Assembly (NCBI GenBank): GCA_045576655.1
Contig: JAZNGW010000032.1
Coordinates: 124,001 to 188,000, forward strand
Direction: 5' to 3'
Source: RGIG8745 sp045576655
GTDB taxonomy: Bacteria; Bacteroidota; Bacteroidia; Bacteroidales; Bacteroidaceae
Length of the DNA: 64,000 nucleotides
Below the pieces are notes generated by a model. That model worked only from the letters and a program-made list of their open reading frames with translations. It was not told the origin of the DNA and ran no database searches. This document shows positions 44,077-52,958 of the stretch, one piece after another. Positions within the stretch are counted from its first letter, which is position 1. Each line of letters begins with the position of its first letter. Position numbers and translations under genes: made by a program.

Positions 44077-44107
44077 CAAAAGTATAAAAAAAACACTACA
44101 TTTGCAA
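44077..44107 (-). promoter_or_regulatory. Promoter of the membrane protein and RNA-modification genes
   Basis: On the minus strand there is TTG (complement of 44105-44107), 20 bases, then TACTTTTG (complement of 44077-44084). It overlaps a plus-strand -7 element for the divergent oxidoreductase gene. Confidence 0.7.
44097..44104 (+). promoter_or_regulatory. -7 element of the oxidoreductase gene
   Basis: TACATTTG matches TAnnTTTG and would give a leader of about 75 bases before the ATG at 44187. No TTG box is at the usual distance. It lies within the spacer of the divergent promoter. Confidence 0.5.
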
Positions 44108-44186
44108 TGTAATACAGTCAAATTAGACGTAATGGTAACCGTCGGGATGTGATTATATTTTTATTTGAATAAAAACGAAAGTTTCA

Positions 44187-45179
44187 ATGAGCAATTTGAA
44201 CGAAATAAGATGGGGATTTATCGGATGCGGAGAAGTCACTGAAAAGAAGAGCGGGCCAGCATTTTCTCTTGTGTCTGGTTCAAAAGTCGTTGCAGTTATG
44301 AGTCGCGATTTCTCAAAGGCACAAGACTATGCAAACAGACATTCAATTAACAACTTTTATAATGACCCGATATCTTTAATAAATGATCCGAATGTAAATG
44401 CTGTTTACATTGCAACTCCCCCCTCCTCTCATTCTACTTTTGCTTTGATGGCAATGCGAGCTGGTAAACCTGTATATGTGGAGAAACCTTTGGCTTCAAG
44501 TTATGAGGATTGTTTGCGAATTAATCGAATATCAGAGCAAAACAATGTTCCGTGTTTTGTTGCATACTATAGACGATATCTTCCGTATTTTCAAAAAGTT
44601 AAGGAACTTGCGTATAGTGGGGATATAGGTAAGATTCTCTCGGTTCAAATTCGATTTGCAGTACCTCCGAGAGAATTGGATTACAATACAAAAAATCTTC
44701 CGTGGAGATTGCAACCAGACATAGCTGGTGGAGGCGGATATTTTTATGACCTAGCATCGCATCAATTAGATCTGTTGCAATATATGTTTGGAATAATAAC
44801 CGAAGCTGAAGGTTACGGATGCAATATGGCGGGACTTTATAAGGTTGAAGACACTTTTAATGCATGTTTCAAGTTTGATTCTGGTGTTTCTGGTTCAGCA
44901 TCATGGTGTTTTGTTGCGCATAAATCAGCTCGCACTGACAGAATTGAGATTGTAGGTGATAAAGGAATGATATGCTTTTCTGTTTTTGACTATACACCTA
45001 TTGCTTTACATACAGAGGAGGGAAGAAAAGAGATAATCGTTAAAAACCCACAATATGTTCAGATGCCATTAATACAAAAAATTGTAGGTCATCTGAAAGG
45101 AGAGATTGTATGTGATTGCGATAGTGTTAGCGCCACTCCAACGAATTGGGTTATGGATAAAATTCTTGGAAAGTTCTAA
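44187..45179 (+). CDS. Gfo/Idh/MocA family oxidoreductase
   Basis: A 330-residue NAD(P)-dependent dehydrogenase. The Rossmann motif is WGFIGCGEVTEKKSG, followed by the cofactor-binding block EKPLASSYEDC near residue 95. The catalytic region GGGGYFYDLASHQLDLLQYM contains the family's DxxxH histidine. Typical substrates are sugars or inositols; none can be assigned. The next gene starts 18 bases later. Confidence 0.88.
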   Translation: MSNLNEIRWGFIGCGEVTEKKSGPAFSLVSGSKVVAVMSRDFSKAQDYANRHSINNFYNDPISLINDPNVNAVYIATPPSSHSTFALMAMRAGKPVYVEKPLASSYEDCLRINRISEQNNVPCFVAYYRRYLPYFQKVKELAYSGDIGKILSVQIRFAVPPRELDYNTKNLPWRLQPDIAGGGGYFYDLASHQLDLLQYMFGIITEAEGYGCNMAGLYKVEDTFNACFKFDSGVSGSASWCFVAHKSARTDRIEIVGDKGMICFSVFDYTPIALHTEEGRKEIIVKNPQYVQMPLIQKIVGHLKGEIVCDCDSVSATPTNWVMDKILGKF

Positions 45180-45197
45180 ATTGAATAAAATAGCGAA

Positions 45198-46343
45198 GTG
45201 AATCGTAAACTCATCAAGATTGCATTGGTTTTATTTGCCATGTTTCACGCAAATTATGGATTAGCTGTTTTACATGACAATATGAACTATTATTCTGCAT
45301 GTAGCAATCGACAAGCAGGCGAAGGAGACGTCACGCCATCTGCTGTTTCAACTGCCATAAAAACTAAGGAAAAAAAACATGGTATCTTTAAGATTATAGG
45401 TGATGGATTCGGTAAAATCTCTGAATTCTTTATGGGGTGTGATACTAATTACATAACTCCTCAACTTTATCAGTTTACAGGGCAACTTGAGGCGATTTAT
45501 TGGCATGATTATTACAGGTTAACTTCGGCAACGACTAATAATCGAATGACAATAGAAACTAGTCATCCTATGATTTTGGGAGGTTATATATGCTGGGGGA
45601 TTTTAGGATACGGACATTATATAAACGTGAATGACATTAATACGTCAGGAAAAAAAACATACGGAACTAGTCAGCGAAACTCATTCACATTGAACACTGC
45701 CAAGTTTGTTGCGGAAATATACACTTTTCGCTCTGGCGAATCTGCACAAATAACTAGTTTTGCCAATGAGGATTTGAGAAATAAAAACAATAGCTTTTCG
45801 GGGTTAAAATCAAAATGTTTCGGTGTTAATGCAGAATACATATTTAATCATAAAAAATATTCTTGGCCCGCTGCTTTCGGTATGAACGCTGTACAGCGCA
45901 GAAGTAAAGGGTCCTGGAAATTAGGAATATCTTATAGCCATCAGCGTGTTTCGTTTGACGAATCAGCACTTCCATCTCATCTTAAGGACAAAGACCCAAC
46001 CTTGTGCTTTAGAAATATAGACTATAAAGACTATGCTGTAAGTTTTGGCTACGGATATAATTGGGTTTTCAGGAAAAACTGTCTATTTGCCATATCCTTG
46101 CTCCCGTCTATTGGCTATAGAGTGTCTGATATTGAAATTTATGATAAATCAAATTCCGTATTGAGGAATATGAGTACAGACCTCATCACTCGTATGAGTC
46201 TTTTTTGGAACAATACAAAGTATTTTACAGGGTTACTTTTTGAACTTCATACATATTCATATTGTGAAAAGAAATTTGCGTTGACTAATTCTTACGGCTC
46301 ACTTAAGTTTGTTGTTGGTGTAAATTTTTTGAAGAAATATTAG
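45198..46343 (+). CDS. DUF4421-family outer-membrane protein
   Basis: A 381-residue secreted protein with a signal peptide (MNRKLIKIALVLFAMFHANYGLA). The mature part begins with a charged linker, then CDTNYITPQLYQFTGQLEAIY, which matches my memory of family DUF4421. Alternating aromatic strands to the end (YGSLKFVVGVNFLKKY) suggest an outer-membrane barrel. The start is GTG at 45198, needed to give the basic residues of the signal peptide. The role is unknown. Confidence 0.7.
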   Translation: MNRKLIKIALVLFAMFHANYGLAVLHDNMNYYSACSNRQAGEGDVTPSAVSTAIKTKEKKHGIFKIIGDGFGKISEFFMGCDTNYITPQLYQFTGQLEAIYWHDYYRLTSATTNNRMTIETSHPMILGGYICWGILGYGHYINVNDINTSGKKTYGTSQRNSFTLNTAKFVAEIYTFRSGESAQITSFANEDLRNKNNSFSGLKSKCFGVNAEYIFNHKKYSWPAAFGMNAVQRRSKGSWKLGISYSHQRVSFDESALPSHLKDKDPTLCFRNIDYKDYAVSFGYGYNWVFRKNCLFAISLLPSIGYRVSDIEIYDKSNSVLRNMSTDLITRMSLFWNNTKYFTGLLFELHTYSYCEKKFALTNSYGSLKFVVGVNFLKKY

Positions 46344-46502
46344 TAGTTTTTGCAGATTATATCCAGATGTAGAATGTTTGATTTATGCATATAAGTTGGT
46401 ATTGTGTATTTCTAATACGCAAATTATTTGTAATTGGAACTTTCTGCGTTTGACATGGCCTGTGTTATCTGTATTTGAGTGTTATTTACACATTTATACC
46501 TT

Positions 46503-46563
46503 TTTTATATGTTATAAAACATGCTTTGTTGAGTGACGCACAACGTTAAAAGGGTTAACTTTG
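46503..46563 (+). promoter_or_regulatory. Promoter and candidate operators of the arabinose operon
   Basis: TAACTTTG (46556-46563) is a -7 element; the nearest TTG (46529-46531) is 24 bases upstream, a little far. GTTAA (46545-46549) and TTAAC (46555-46559) form an inverted repeat overlapping the -7 box. A second palindrome, TTTTATA-TGT-TATAAAA, lies at 46503-46519. Either could bind AraR; a related TTTATA-A-TATAAA palindrome occurs at 50572-50584 ahead of araD. The AT-rich content makes chance matches likely. Confidence 0.4.
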
Positions 46564-46610
46564 CATAAATTGTGTAATTTATACATTAAATCTAATAAAT
46601 TCTAGTATTT

Positions 46611-47837
46611 ATGAAAACATTAAAATCCGTTTTACTCGGTTCGGCAGCCTCTGTGGCTCTGCTCTGCGCTTGTAATTCCGTACAAGAAAATGCTCAACTA
46701 AAATCTGGCCTAAATCCTGCAGATTTTGACACATGCATTGCTGTTGCATACAACTATGACTCTCAAAAGTTTGTACCTGACACAGCAAATGCGGATTCTG
46801 TAAAGTTATATACGCTTACAAATAGCAATGGCATGGAAGTAAGCATAACTAACTTCGGTGGACGAATTGTCAGCATCATGGTACCGAACAAAGAAAACAA
46901 ATTCGTTGACGTGGCATGCGGTTTCGACAAAATCGAAAATTATTTCCCATGGAACTTTGAAACTGATTTTGGCTGTTCAGTAGGACGCTATGCAAACCGT
47001 ATTAACGGTGGAGAGTTCATAATACCAGAAACAACAGATACAATCAGATTGGATAAGAACAACAATGGTTTCCACTCACTTCATGGAGGATATACAGGAT
47101 GGCAATACAAAGTGTACGATGTTGTAGAATCAACACCTAACGCACTTACGCTCAAGGCTGTTTCAGAAGATGGAGATAACAAATTCCCTGGAAAAGTTGA
47201 AGCAACAGTGAAATTTGAACTTACAGAAGATAATGCTATCGCTATCAGTTATGATGCAACAACTGACAAGCCAACAATCATCAATATGACTAACCACACT
47301 TATTTCAATCTTTCTGGAGACTTCAACAACACTATAGAAGAGTCTGTTCTTCAGGTTAATGCCGACTTCTACACTCCTGCTGATTCTACATACATGCCAA
47401 CAGGTGAAGTTCGTGCAGTTGAAGGTACTGTATTTGACTTCCGCACTTCAAAAGCAATAGGAACAGATTTCCAGAAAGGTGACGCTGAAATTATAGCAGC
47501 AGGAGGTGGTTACGACCATAACTGGTGTCTTAACACAAAAGGCGATCAGGAAAAAGTTTGTGCAACAATGACAGACTTACGCTCAGGCATCAAACTTGAG
47601 ATGTACACCAACGAACCAGGCGTACAATGCTACACGGCTAACTTCCAAGATGGAACACGTCCTGGTAAGGGAGGTATCATGTATGAGAAACATTGTGCAA
47701 TCTGTCTTGAGTCTCAGAAATACCCTGATTCGCCAAACAAGTGCAATCTTACAGGATGGGAAAACTGCAATCCTTTCGTAACACCAGAGAAACCATATCA
47801 CAGCTATTGCAAGTACAAGTTTTCTGTTATTAAATAA
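46611..47837 (+). CDS. galM: Aldose 1-epimerase (mutarotase), lipoprotein
   Basis: A 408-residue galactose-mutarotase family enzyme interconverting alpha and beta anomers of sugars. The N-terminus (MKTLKSVLLGSAASVALLCAC) is a lipoprotein signal, so it acts in the envelope before uptake. Family blocks are ITNFGGRIVSIMVPNK, SVGRYANRI, FHSLHGGYTGW, the histidine in MTNHTYFNLSGD and EPGVQCYTANF near the end. It is the first gene of the arabinose cluster, where relatives in Bacteroides also carry a mutarotase beside the sugar symporter. Confidence 0.9.
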   Translation: MKTLKSVLLGSAASVALLCACNSVQENAQLKSGLNPADFDTCIAVAYNYDSQKFVPDTANADSVKLYTLTNSNGMEVSITNFGGRIVSIMVPNKENKFVDVACGFDKIENYFPWNFETDFGCSVGRYANRINGGEFIIPETTDTIRLDKNNNGFHSLHGGYTGWQYKVYDVVESTPNALTLKAVSEDGDNKFPGKVEATVKFELTEDNAIAISYDATTDKPTIINMTNHTYFNLSGDFNNTIEESVLQVNADFYTPADSTYMPTGEVRAVEGTVFDFRTSKAIGTDFQKGDAEIIAAGGGYDHNWCLNTKGDQEKVCATMTDLRSGIKLEMYTNEPGVQCYTANFQDGTRPGKGGIMYEKHCAICLESQKYPDSPNKCNLTGWENCNPFVTPEKPYHSYCKYKFSVIK

Positions 47838-47877
47838 TTAGATATTAATCAATTAACAAAATAAATCTTTAAAACAA

Positions 47878-49824
47878 ATGAACAGTATTTCACAAGCAAT
47901 TGCTAATTCTGGGTTCCAGACAATTGACTTTGTAATCCTTGTTGCATACATAGTATTGCTCGTAGGATTAGGTTTGTTCCTTAGTCGCAATAAGGACGGA
48001 AAAGAGAAAAGTGCCAATGATTATTTCTTGGCAGGTAACACATTGACATGGTGGGCTGTAGGTGCTTCACTGATTGCCGCCAACATTTCTGCCGAACAAT
48101 TCATCGGTATGTCAGGTACTGGATTTGCTGATGGTATTGCAATCGCAGCATATGAAGTTATGGCTGCTATAACGCTCGTTGTCATTGGTAAGTTCCTCCT
48201 TCCAGTAATGATTGAACGCAAGATTTTTACAATTCCTCAGTTCCTTCGTGAGCGCTACAATGACGGTGTGGGTCTTGCATTCTCTATTCTTTGGCTCTTC
48301 CTTTACGTTTTTGTAAACCTCACTTCTGTAGCATGGCTCGGAGCATTAGCAATTGAGCAGATTCTTGGTCTCCAAGGATTAGCTGTAAGTTTCGGAGGCA
48401 TTGAAGTTTCAATGCGCATGCTTATCATAATAGGCTTGTTCCTTATTGCAGGTATCTACTCTATATACGGAGGTCTTGCATCTGTAGCATGGACAGACGT
48501 TATGCAGGTAACTTTCCTTGTGGGTGGTGGTCTTATCACTGCATACATTGCTCTTGATACTATGGCACTGCATCTTGACGGTTTTGATGGAGTATTTGCT
48601 GCATTTGGCAAAATGTATACAGATCTCACTACTGGTACACATGCAACAGACCCTCATTTCCATTTGATTATCCAGGAATCATCTGACCCAGATGCATTTG
48701 CAAACGTACCTGGTATTGCGGCTGTTGTAGGTGGAGTATGGCTCACAAACCTCGGTTATTGGGGATTCAACCAATATATCATTCAGAAAGGACTCGCTGC
48801 TAAAAGTATTGATGAAGCAAAGAAAGGTCTCATCTTCGCAGGTTTCCTCAAGATTCTCATTCCGTTCATCGTTGTTATTCCTGGAATCTGTGCATATTAT
48901 ATCATGCAAAATCCTGAAGTGTTCTCTGGTATGAATCTTCAAGGTACAATAGAACGTTCTGACGATGCTTATCCATGGCTCATTCGCAACTTCACTCCTA
49001 CAGGAATCAAGGGCCTTTCATTTGCAGCCCTCGCAGCGGCTATCATCTCCTCACTCGCTTCAATGTTCAACTCCACTTCTACCCTATTTACAATGGATAT
49101 CTACAAGAAGTATTTGAACAAGAATGCTTCAGACAAACAGCTTGTAAGCGTAGGTCGTATCGTTGCCCTCGTTTCACTTGTTATCGCTGCTGTTGCAGTT
49201 AAGCCTCTCCTTGGTGGTCTTGACCAAGCATTCCAATACATCCAGGAGTATTCAGGATTCATCTATCCAGGTATCATCACTGTGTTTGGTCTCGGACTTC
49301 TCTGGAAACGTGCATCTTCAAAGGCTGCAGTTTGGACTGCAATCCTTACAATTCCAATGGGTGTACTTTTCAAGATTTGCTTCCCAGATGTGGCATTCCA
49401 GTTCCGTGCAGGATACATCTTCATTATCCTCGTGCTCTTCTTCATACTTGTTTCTTACTTGGATAAGAAATATGTTACCACAGAACTTCCATCACAGAAA
49501 GACCAGTCTGCAATGCTTCTTTGGTCTAAGGTTCTCGGTGGTGCTGGTGCATTAATGATTGTTGCAGCAATCGTAGTTGTTGCTCTCGGAACATCAACCG
49601 AATGGTCTGCATATCTTAACGACATCGGTTTCCAGGCATTTATCTTCTTCGGTGTACTTGTGGGGTGTAATGGTATTTGGCTCTACAGCAACTCAAAAGA
49701 TAACAAGAAAGATGTCAAGGCTCTTCCTATTGACTTAGCGTTGTTCCGCACAACTCGCGGTTACACATGGGGTACAATCGGCATTGCTGTCATTACTCTC
49801 ATACTTTACGCACTATTGTGGTAA
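47878..49824 (+). CDS. Sodium/solute symporter (SSS family), likely arabinose importer
   Basis: A 648-residue inner-membrane transporter of the sodium/solute symporter family, with about 14 membrane segments. SSS patterns include VGLGLFLSRNKDGKEKSANDYFLAG at the N-terminus and GLSFAALAAAIISSLASMFNS near residue 385, which contains the conserved sodium-site region. SGLT-like relatives carry sugars. Its place between mutarotase and AraR, as in the Bacteroides arabinose locus, points to L-arabinose as substrate (inference). It ends at a strong terminator. Confidence 0.9.
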   Translation: MNSISQAIANSGFQTIDFVILVAYIVLLVGLGLFLSRNKDGKEKSANDYFLAGNTLTWWAVGASLIAANISAEQFIGMSGTGFADGIAIAAYEVMAAITLVVIGKFLLPVMIERKIFTIPQFLRERYNDGVGLAFSILWLFLYVFVNLTSVAWLGALAIEQILGLQGLAVSFGGIEVSMRMLIIIGLFLIAGIYSIYGGLASVAWTDVMQVTFLVGGGLITAYIALDTMALHLDGFDGVFAAFGKMYTDLTTGTHATDPHFHLIIQESSDPDAFANVPGIAAVVGGVWLTNLGYWGFNQYIIQKGLAAKSIDEAKKGLIFAGFLKILIPFIVVIPGICAYYIMQNPEVFSGMNLQGTIERSDDAYPWLIRNFTPTGIKGLSFAALAAAIISSLASMFNSTSTLFTMDIYKKYLNKNASDKQLVSVGRIVALVSLVIAAVAVKPLLGGLDQAFQYIQEYSGFIYPGIITVFGLGLLWKRASSKAAVWTAILTIPMGVLFKICFPDVAFQFRAGYIFIILVLFFILVSYLDKKYVTTELPSQKDQSAMLLWSKVLGGAGALMIVAAIVVVALGTSTEWSAYLNDIGFQAFIFFGVLVGCNGIWLYSNSKDNKKDVKALPIDLALFRTTRGYTWGTIGIAVITLILYALLW

Positions 49825-49835
49825 TAAATAATTAA

Positions 49836-49871
49836 AGAGAAAGGTTTGGATTTGATTCCAGACTTTTCTCT
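49836..49871 (+). terminator. Terminator after the symporter gene
   Basis: A 15-bp stem with two G-U pairs (49836-49850 with 49857-49871), followed by TTTTCTATTTTTT. It would separate the mutarotase and symporter genes from araR, at least in part. Confidence 0.75.
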
Positions 49872-49912
49872 TTTTCTATTTTTTACAATATTAATAACAC
49901 CATAAAAATATA

Positions 49913-50557
49913 ATGCACAAATATTATAAAACACATACAAAATTTTACATCTCTGTTGACTGCATTATATTTGGATTCACAGAGGGGACACTGAAACTTT
50001 TAATTCAGGAACGCCCCTATGAACCAGGCAAAGGCCTGTTATCTTTGATAGGTGGTTTCGTAGAAGTAGATGAAAGTATTGATGATGCCGCAAAGCGAGT
50101 TCTAGCTGAATTTACTGGATTAGACAACACTTACATGCGTCAGTTGGGAGCATTTGGTGACGTTGAACGTGACCCTGGGGAAAGAGTTGTTTCGGTTGTT
50201 TACTGCGCTCTCATAAATGTAAATGAATATAAGAGGACTATTGAAGGGAACGCCCGATGGGTTGACATAGAAAATCTCCCGTCATTATGTTTTGACCACA
50301 ATCTAATGGTCGAAAAAGCACTAACAAAATTGAAAGAAAATCTTGCAGATGAACCTATAGGAATGAATCTGCTACCAAAATATTTTACACTTACACAGTT
50401 GCAGACATTACACGAATGCATACTTGGCACGTCTATTGACAAGAGAAATTTTCGTAGAAAAATTATGGAACAAGGGTATGTTGTGAAAACAAATATGATT
50501 GATAAGAATACTTCTCGTAGAGGTGCATCACTATACAAATTTGATAATAAATCTTGA
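49913..50557 (+). CDS. araR: AraR, Nudix-fold transcriptional regulator of arabinose use
   Basis: A 214-residue protein with an N-terminal Nudix domain and a C-terminal winged-helix region (FTLTQLQTLHECILG, then FRRKIMEQGYVVKT). The Nudix box is degenerate: GGFVEVDESIDDAAKRVLAE has valine where REUXEE has its first glutamate and phenylalanine in place of the last. Pyrophosphatase activity is therefore unlikely. It corresponds to the AraR group described for Bacteroides thetaiotaomicron, in which L-arabinose relieves repression. It lies between the symporter and araD. Confidence 0.88.
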   Translation: MHKYYKTHTKFYISVDCIIFGFTEGTLKLLIQERPYEPGKGLLSLIGGFVEVDESIDDAAKRVLAEFTGLDNTYMRQLGAFGDVERDPGERVVSVVYCALINVNEYKRTIEGNARWVDIENLPSLCFDHNLMVEKALTKLKENLADEPIGMNLLPKYFTLTQLQTLHECILGTSIDKRNFRRKIMEQGYVVKTNMIDKNTSRRGASLYKFDNKS

Positions 50558-50603
50558 ATTTATAGTACACTTTTATAATATAAACCCATTAAATATATTA
50601 CTT

Positions 50604-51308
50604 ATGTTAGAAGAATTGAAACAGAAGGTGTTCAAGGCTAACCTTGACCTCGTAAAACAAGGACTTGTAATTTTTACTTGGGGAAATGTTTCAGGCATTG
50701 ACCGTGAAAAGGGACTAGTTGTTATCAAACCTAGTGGAGTAAGCTACGACGACATGAAAGCATCCGACATGGTTGTAGTTGATCTAAATACGGGTGAAGT
50801 TGTTGAAGGTGACCTCAATCCGTCTTCCGACACACCAACCCACCTCGTTCTATATCGTGCATTTCCAAATATTCAAGGTGTGGTACATACACACTCTACT
50901 TACGCTACAGCATTCGCTCAGGCTGGCAAAGACATCCCCAATATTGGAACTACTCACGCCGACTATTTTTACAAGGAAATCCCATGTACACGCGACATGA
51001 CTAAAGCAGAAGTAGAAGGTGCTTACGAGCTGGAGACTGGAAACGTCATCGTTGACGAATTCCTTAACATCCGCAAGATTAACCCAGACCATACACCTGC
51101 TGTTCTTGTAAAGAACCATGGACCATTCTCTTGGGGGACATCTCCGGATAATGCAGTTTATAATGCTAAGGTCATGGAACAGTGTGCTAAGATGGCGTTT
51201 GTAGCATATCAGGTTAACCCTGAACTCACAATGAATCCGCTTCTCATTGAAAAGCATTATATGCGCAAACATGGTCCTAACGCATACTATGGGCAAAAGA
51301 AAAAATAA
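50604..51308 (+). CDS. araD: L-ribulose-5-phosphate 4-epimerase
   Basis: A 234-residue class II aldolase-fold enzyme that converts L-ribulose-5-phosphate to D-xylulose-5-phosphate. Zinc-site histidines lie in VVHTHSTYATAFAQAG, and further motifs are TWGNVSGID at the N-terminus and KNHGPFSWG near residue 170. ATG at 50604 was chosen; an in-frame upstream extension overlaps araR and lacks family similarity. The product enters the pentose phosphate pathway through the transketolase encoded downstream. Confidence 0.93.
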   Translation: MLEELKQKVFKANLDLVKQGLVIFTWGNVSGIDREKGLVVIKPSGVSYDDMKASDMVVVDLNTGEVVEGDLNPSSDTPTHLVLYRAFPNIQGVVHTHSTYATAFAQAGKDIPNIGTTHADYFYKEIPCTRDMTKAEVEGAYELETGNVIVDEFLNIRKINPDHTPAVLVKNHGPFSWGTSPDNAVYNAKVMEQCAKMAFVAYQVNPELTMNPLLIEKHYMRKHGPNAYYGQKKK

Positions 51309-51351
51309 CTTAAAACTCCACAAAAGATAGAGTACTATTTCCAAAAACTTT

Positions 51352-51359
51352 TATCTTTG
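51352..51359 (+). promoter_or_regulatory. Possible internal promoter of araA
   Basis: TATCTTTG fits the -7 consensus and lies about 60 bases before the araA ATG, in the largest gap of the araDAB segment. No clear TTG partner was seen. Confidence 0.4.
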
Positions 51360-51419
51360 CAAGAGTAGAGATTAATATATAATAGTTAATATAAATCTAA
51401 TTTAAAAAAACGAATTATT

Positions 51420-52955
51420 ATGGCATTTGAAAATCTTGAACTTTGGTGGGTAACCGGAGCACAGCTTCTCTATGGAGGCGAAACTGTAAAGATTGTAGAC
51501 GGACATTCTAAAGAAATGGTAGAGGGTCTTAATAATGGCGGAATCATCCCTATTAAAGTAGTATACAAGGGTACTGCAAACTCTTCTAAGGAAGTTGAAG
51601 CTGTAATGAAAGAAGCCAACAATGACAGCAAGTGTGCTGGTGTAATCACATGGATGCATACATTCTCTCCTGCAAAGATGTGGATTAAGGGTCTGCAGGC
51701 TCTTCAGAAACCACTTCTTCACTTCCATACTCAATATAACGCTGAAATTCCTTGGTCTGAAATCGACATGGACTTCATGAATCTCAACCAGTCTGCTCAC
51801 GGTGACATTGAGTTTGGTCATATTTGCACTCGCATGCGTGTTCCTCGCAAGGTTGTATGCGGATATTGGAAGAACCCTGATGCACAGGAGAAAATTGCTG
51901 TTTGGGCACGCGTTGCAGCTGGTGTTGCTGATGCAAAGAATGTGCGTTGCCTTATGTTCGGTATGAACATGAACAATGTTGCCGTAACAGATGGTGACCG
52001 TGTTGAGTTTGAGCAGCGCATGGGTTATCACGTAGACTACTACCCGGTATCTTCTCTCATGGAATACTTCAAGAAAGTTACTGATGCAGAAGCTGATGCA
52101 CTTGTTGAAGAATACAAGAAAGAATATACAATCAAGATTGATGAAAGCGGTGAAGAAGTTTATTGGGAGAAAGTCAAGAATGCTGCCAAAGCAGAAATTG
52201 CATTGCGTCGCGTATTGAAGGACGAGGGTGCTACAGCATTTACAACAAACTTCGACGACCTTGGTGATGCAGACATCAATGACCCTAACTTCGTAGGATT
52301 CGACCAAATTCCAGGTCTTGCTTCACAGCGTCTTATGGCTGAAGGTTATGGATTTGGAGCAGAAGGTGACTGGAAAACTGCTTGTCTATGCCGTACACTT
52401 TGGGTCATTCAGCAAGGCATGCCAATCGGTTGTTCATTCCTTGAGGACTATACTCTTAACTTTGCTGGCGACCGCAGTTCATGCTTACAGAGCCACATGC
52501 TTGAAGTTTGCCCTCTCATTGCTGTAGACAAACCAACTCTTGAAGTTCACTTCCTCGGTATCGGTATCCGCAAGCAACAGACCGCTCGCCTCGTGTTCAC
52601 TTCAAAGGTTGGTCGTGGTATCAAGGCTACTGTAGTTGACCTCGGTAATCGTTTCCGTCTCATCTCACAAGAGGTTGAATGCATTGAACCAAAACCAATG
52701 CCAAATCTTCCTGTAGCATCAGCTCTCTGGGTACCACAACCTACATTCGAAATCGGAGCAGGCGCATGGATTCTTGCTGGTGGAACTCATCACAGTGCAT
52801 TTTCATACGACATTAATGAGGAATATTGGGAAGATTTCGCAGAAATGGTTGGTATAGAATATGTTAAGATTAACAAAGACACTACAATCAGTGAGTTCAA
52901 GCATACTTTGCAAATGAACGAAGTGTACTACATGTTAAACAAAGCTCTCAAGTAA
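51420..52955 (+). CDS. araA: L-arabinose isomerase
   Basis: A 511-residue cytosolic enzyme converting L-arabinose to L-ribulose. The N-terminus LELWWVTGAQLLYGGETV and the block GVITWMHTFSPAKMWIKGLQALQKPLLHFHTQYN are hallmarks of AraA. Metal-binding residues are expected in the segments around GYGFGAEGDWKTA and THHSAFSYD. Length is typical for Bacteroidetes AraA. It lies three bases before araB, so the two are cotranscribed. Confidence 0.95.
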   Translation: MAFENLELWWVTGAQLLYGGETVKIVDGHSKEMVEGLNNGGIIPIKVVYKGTANSSKEVEAVMKEANNDSKCAGVITWMHTFSPAKMWIKGLQALQKPLLHFHTQYNAEIPWSEIDMDFMNLNQSAHGDIEFGHICTRMRVPRKVVCGYWKNPDAQEKIAVWARVAAGVADAKNVRCLMFGMNMNNVAVTDGDRVEFEQRMGYHVDYYPVSSLMEYFKKVTDAEADALVEEYKKEYTIKIDESGEEVYWEKVKNAAKAEIALRRVLKDEGATAFTTNFDDLGDADINDPNFVGFDQIPGLASQRLMAEGYGFGAEGDWKTACLCRTLWVIQQGMPIGCSFLEDYTLNFAGDRSSCLQSHMLEVCPLIAVDKPTLEVHFLGIGIRKQQTARLVFTSKVGRGIKATVVDLGNRFRLISQEVECIEPKPMPNLPVASALWVPQPTFEIGAGAWILAGGTHHSAFSYDINEEYWEDFAEMVGIEYVKINKDTTISEFKHTLQMNEVYYMLNKALK

Positions 52956-52958
52956 ATT

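Noticed and set aside
51402..52307. Minus-strand open frame of 301 codons opposite araA
   Set aside because: It lies wholly antisense to a clear enzyme gene, its protein is cysteine- and phenylalanine-rich without any domain, and it reflects the codon pattern of araA.
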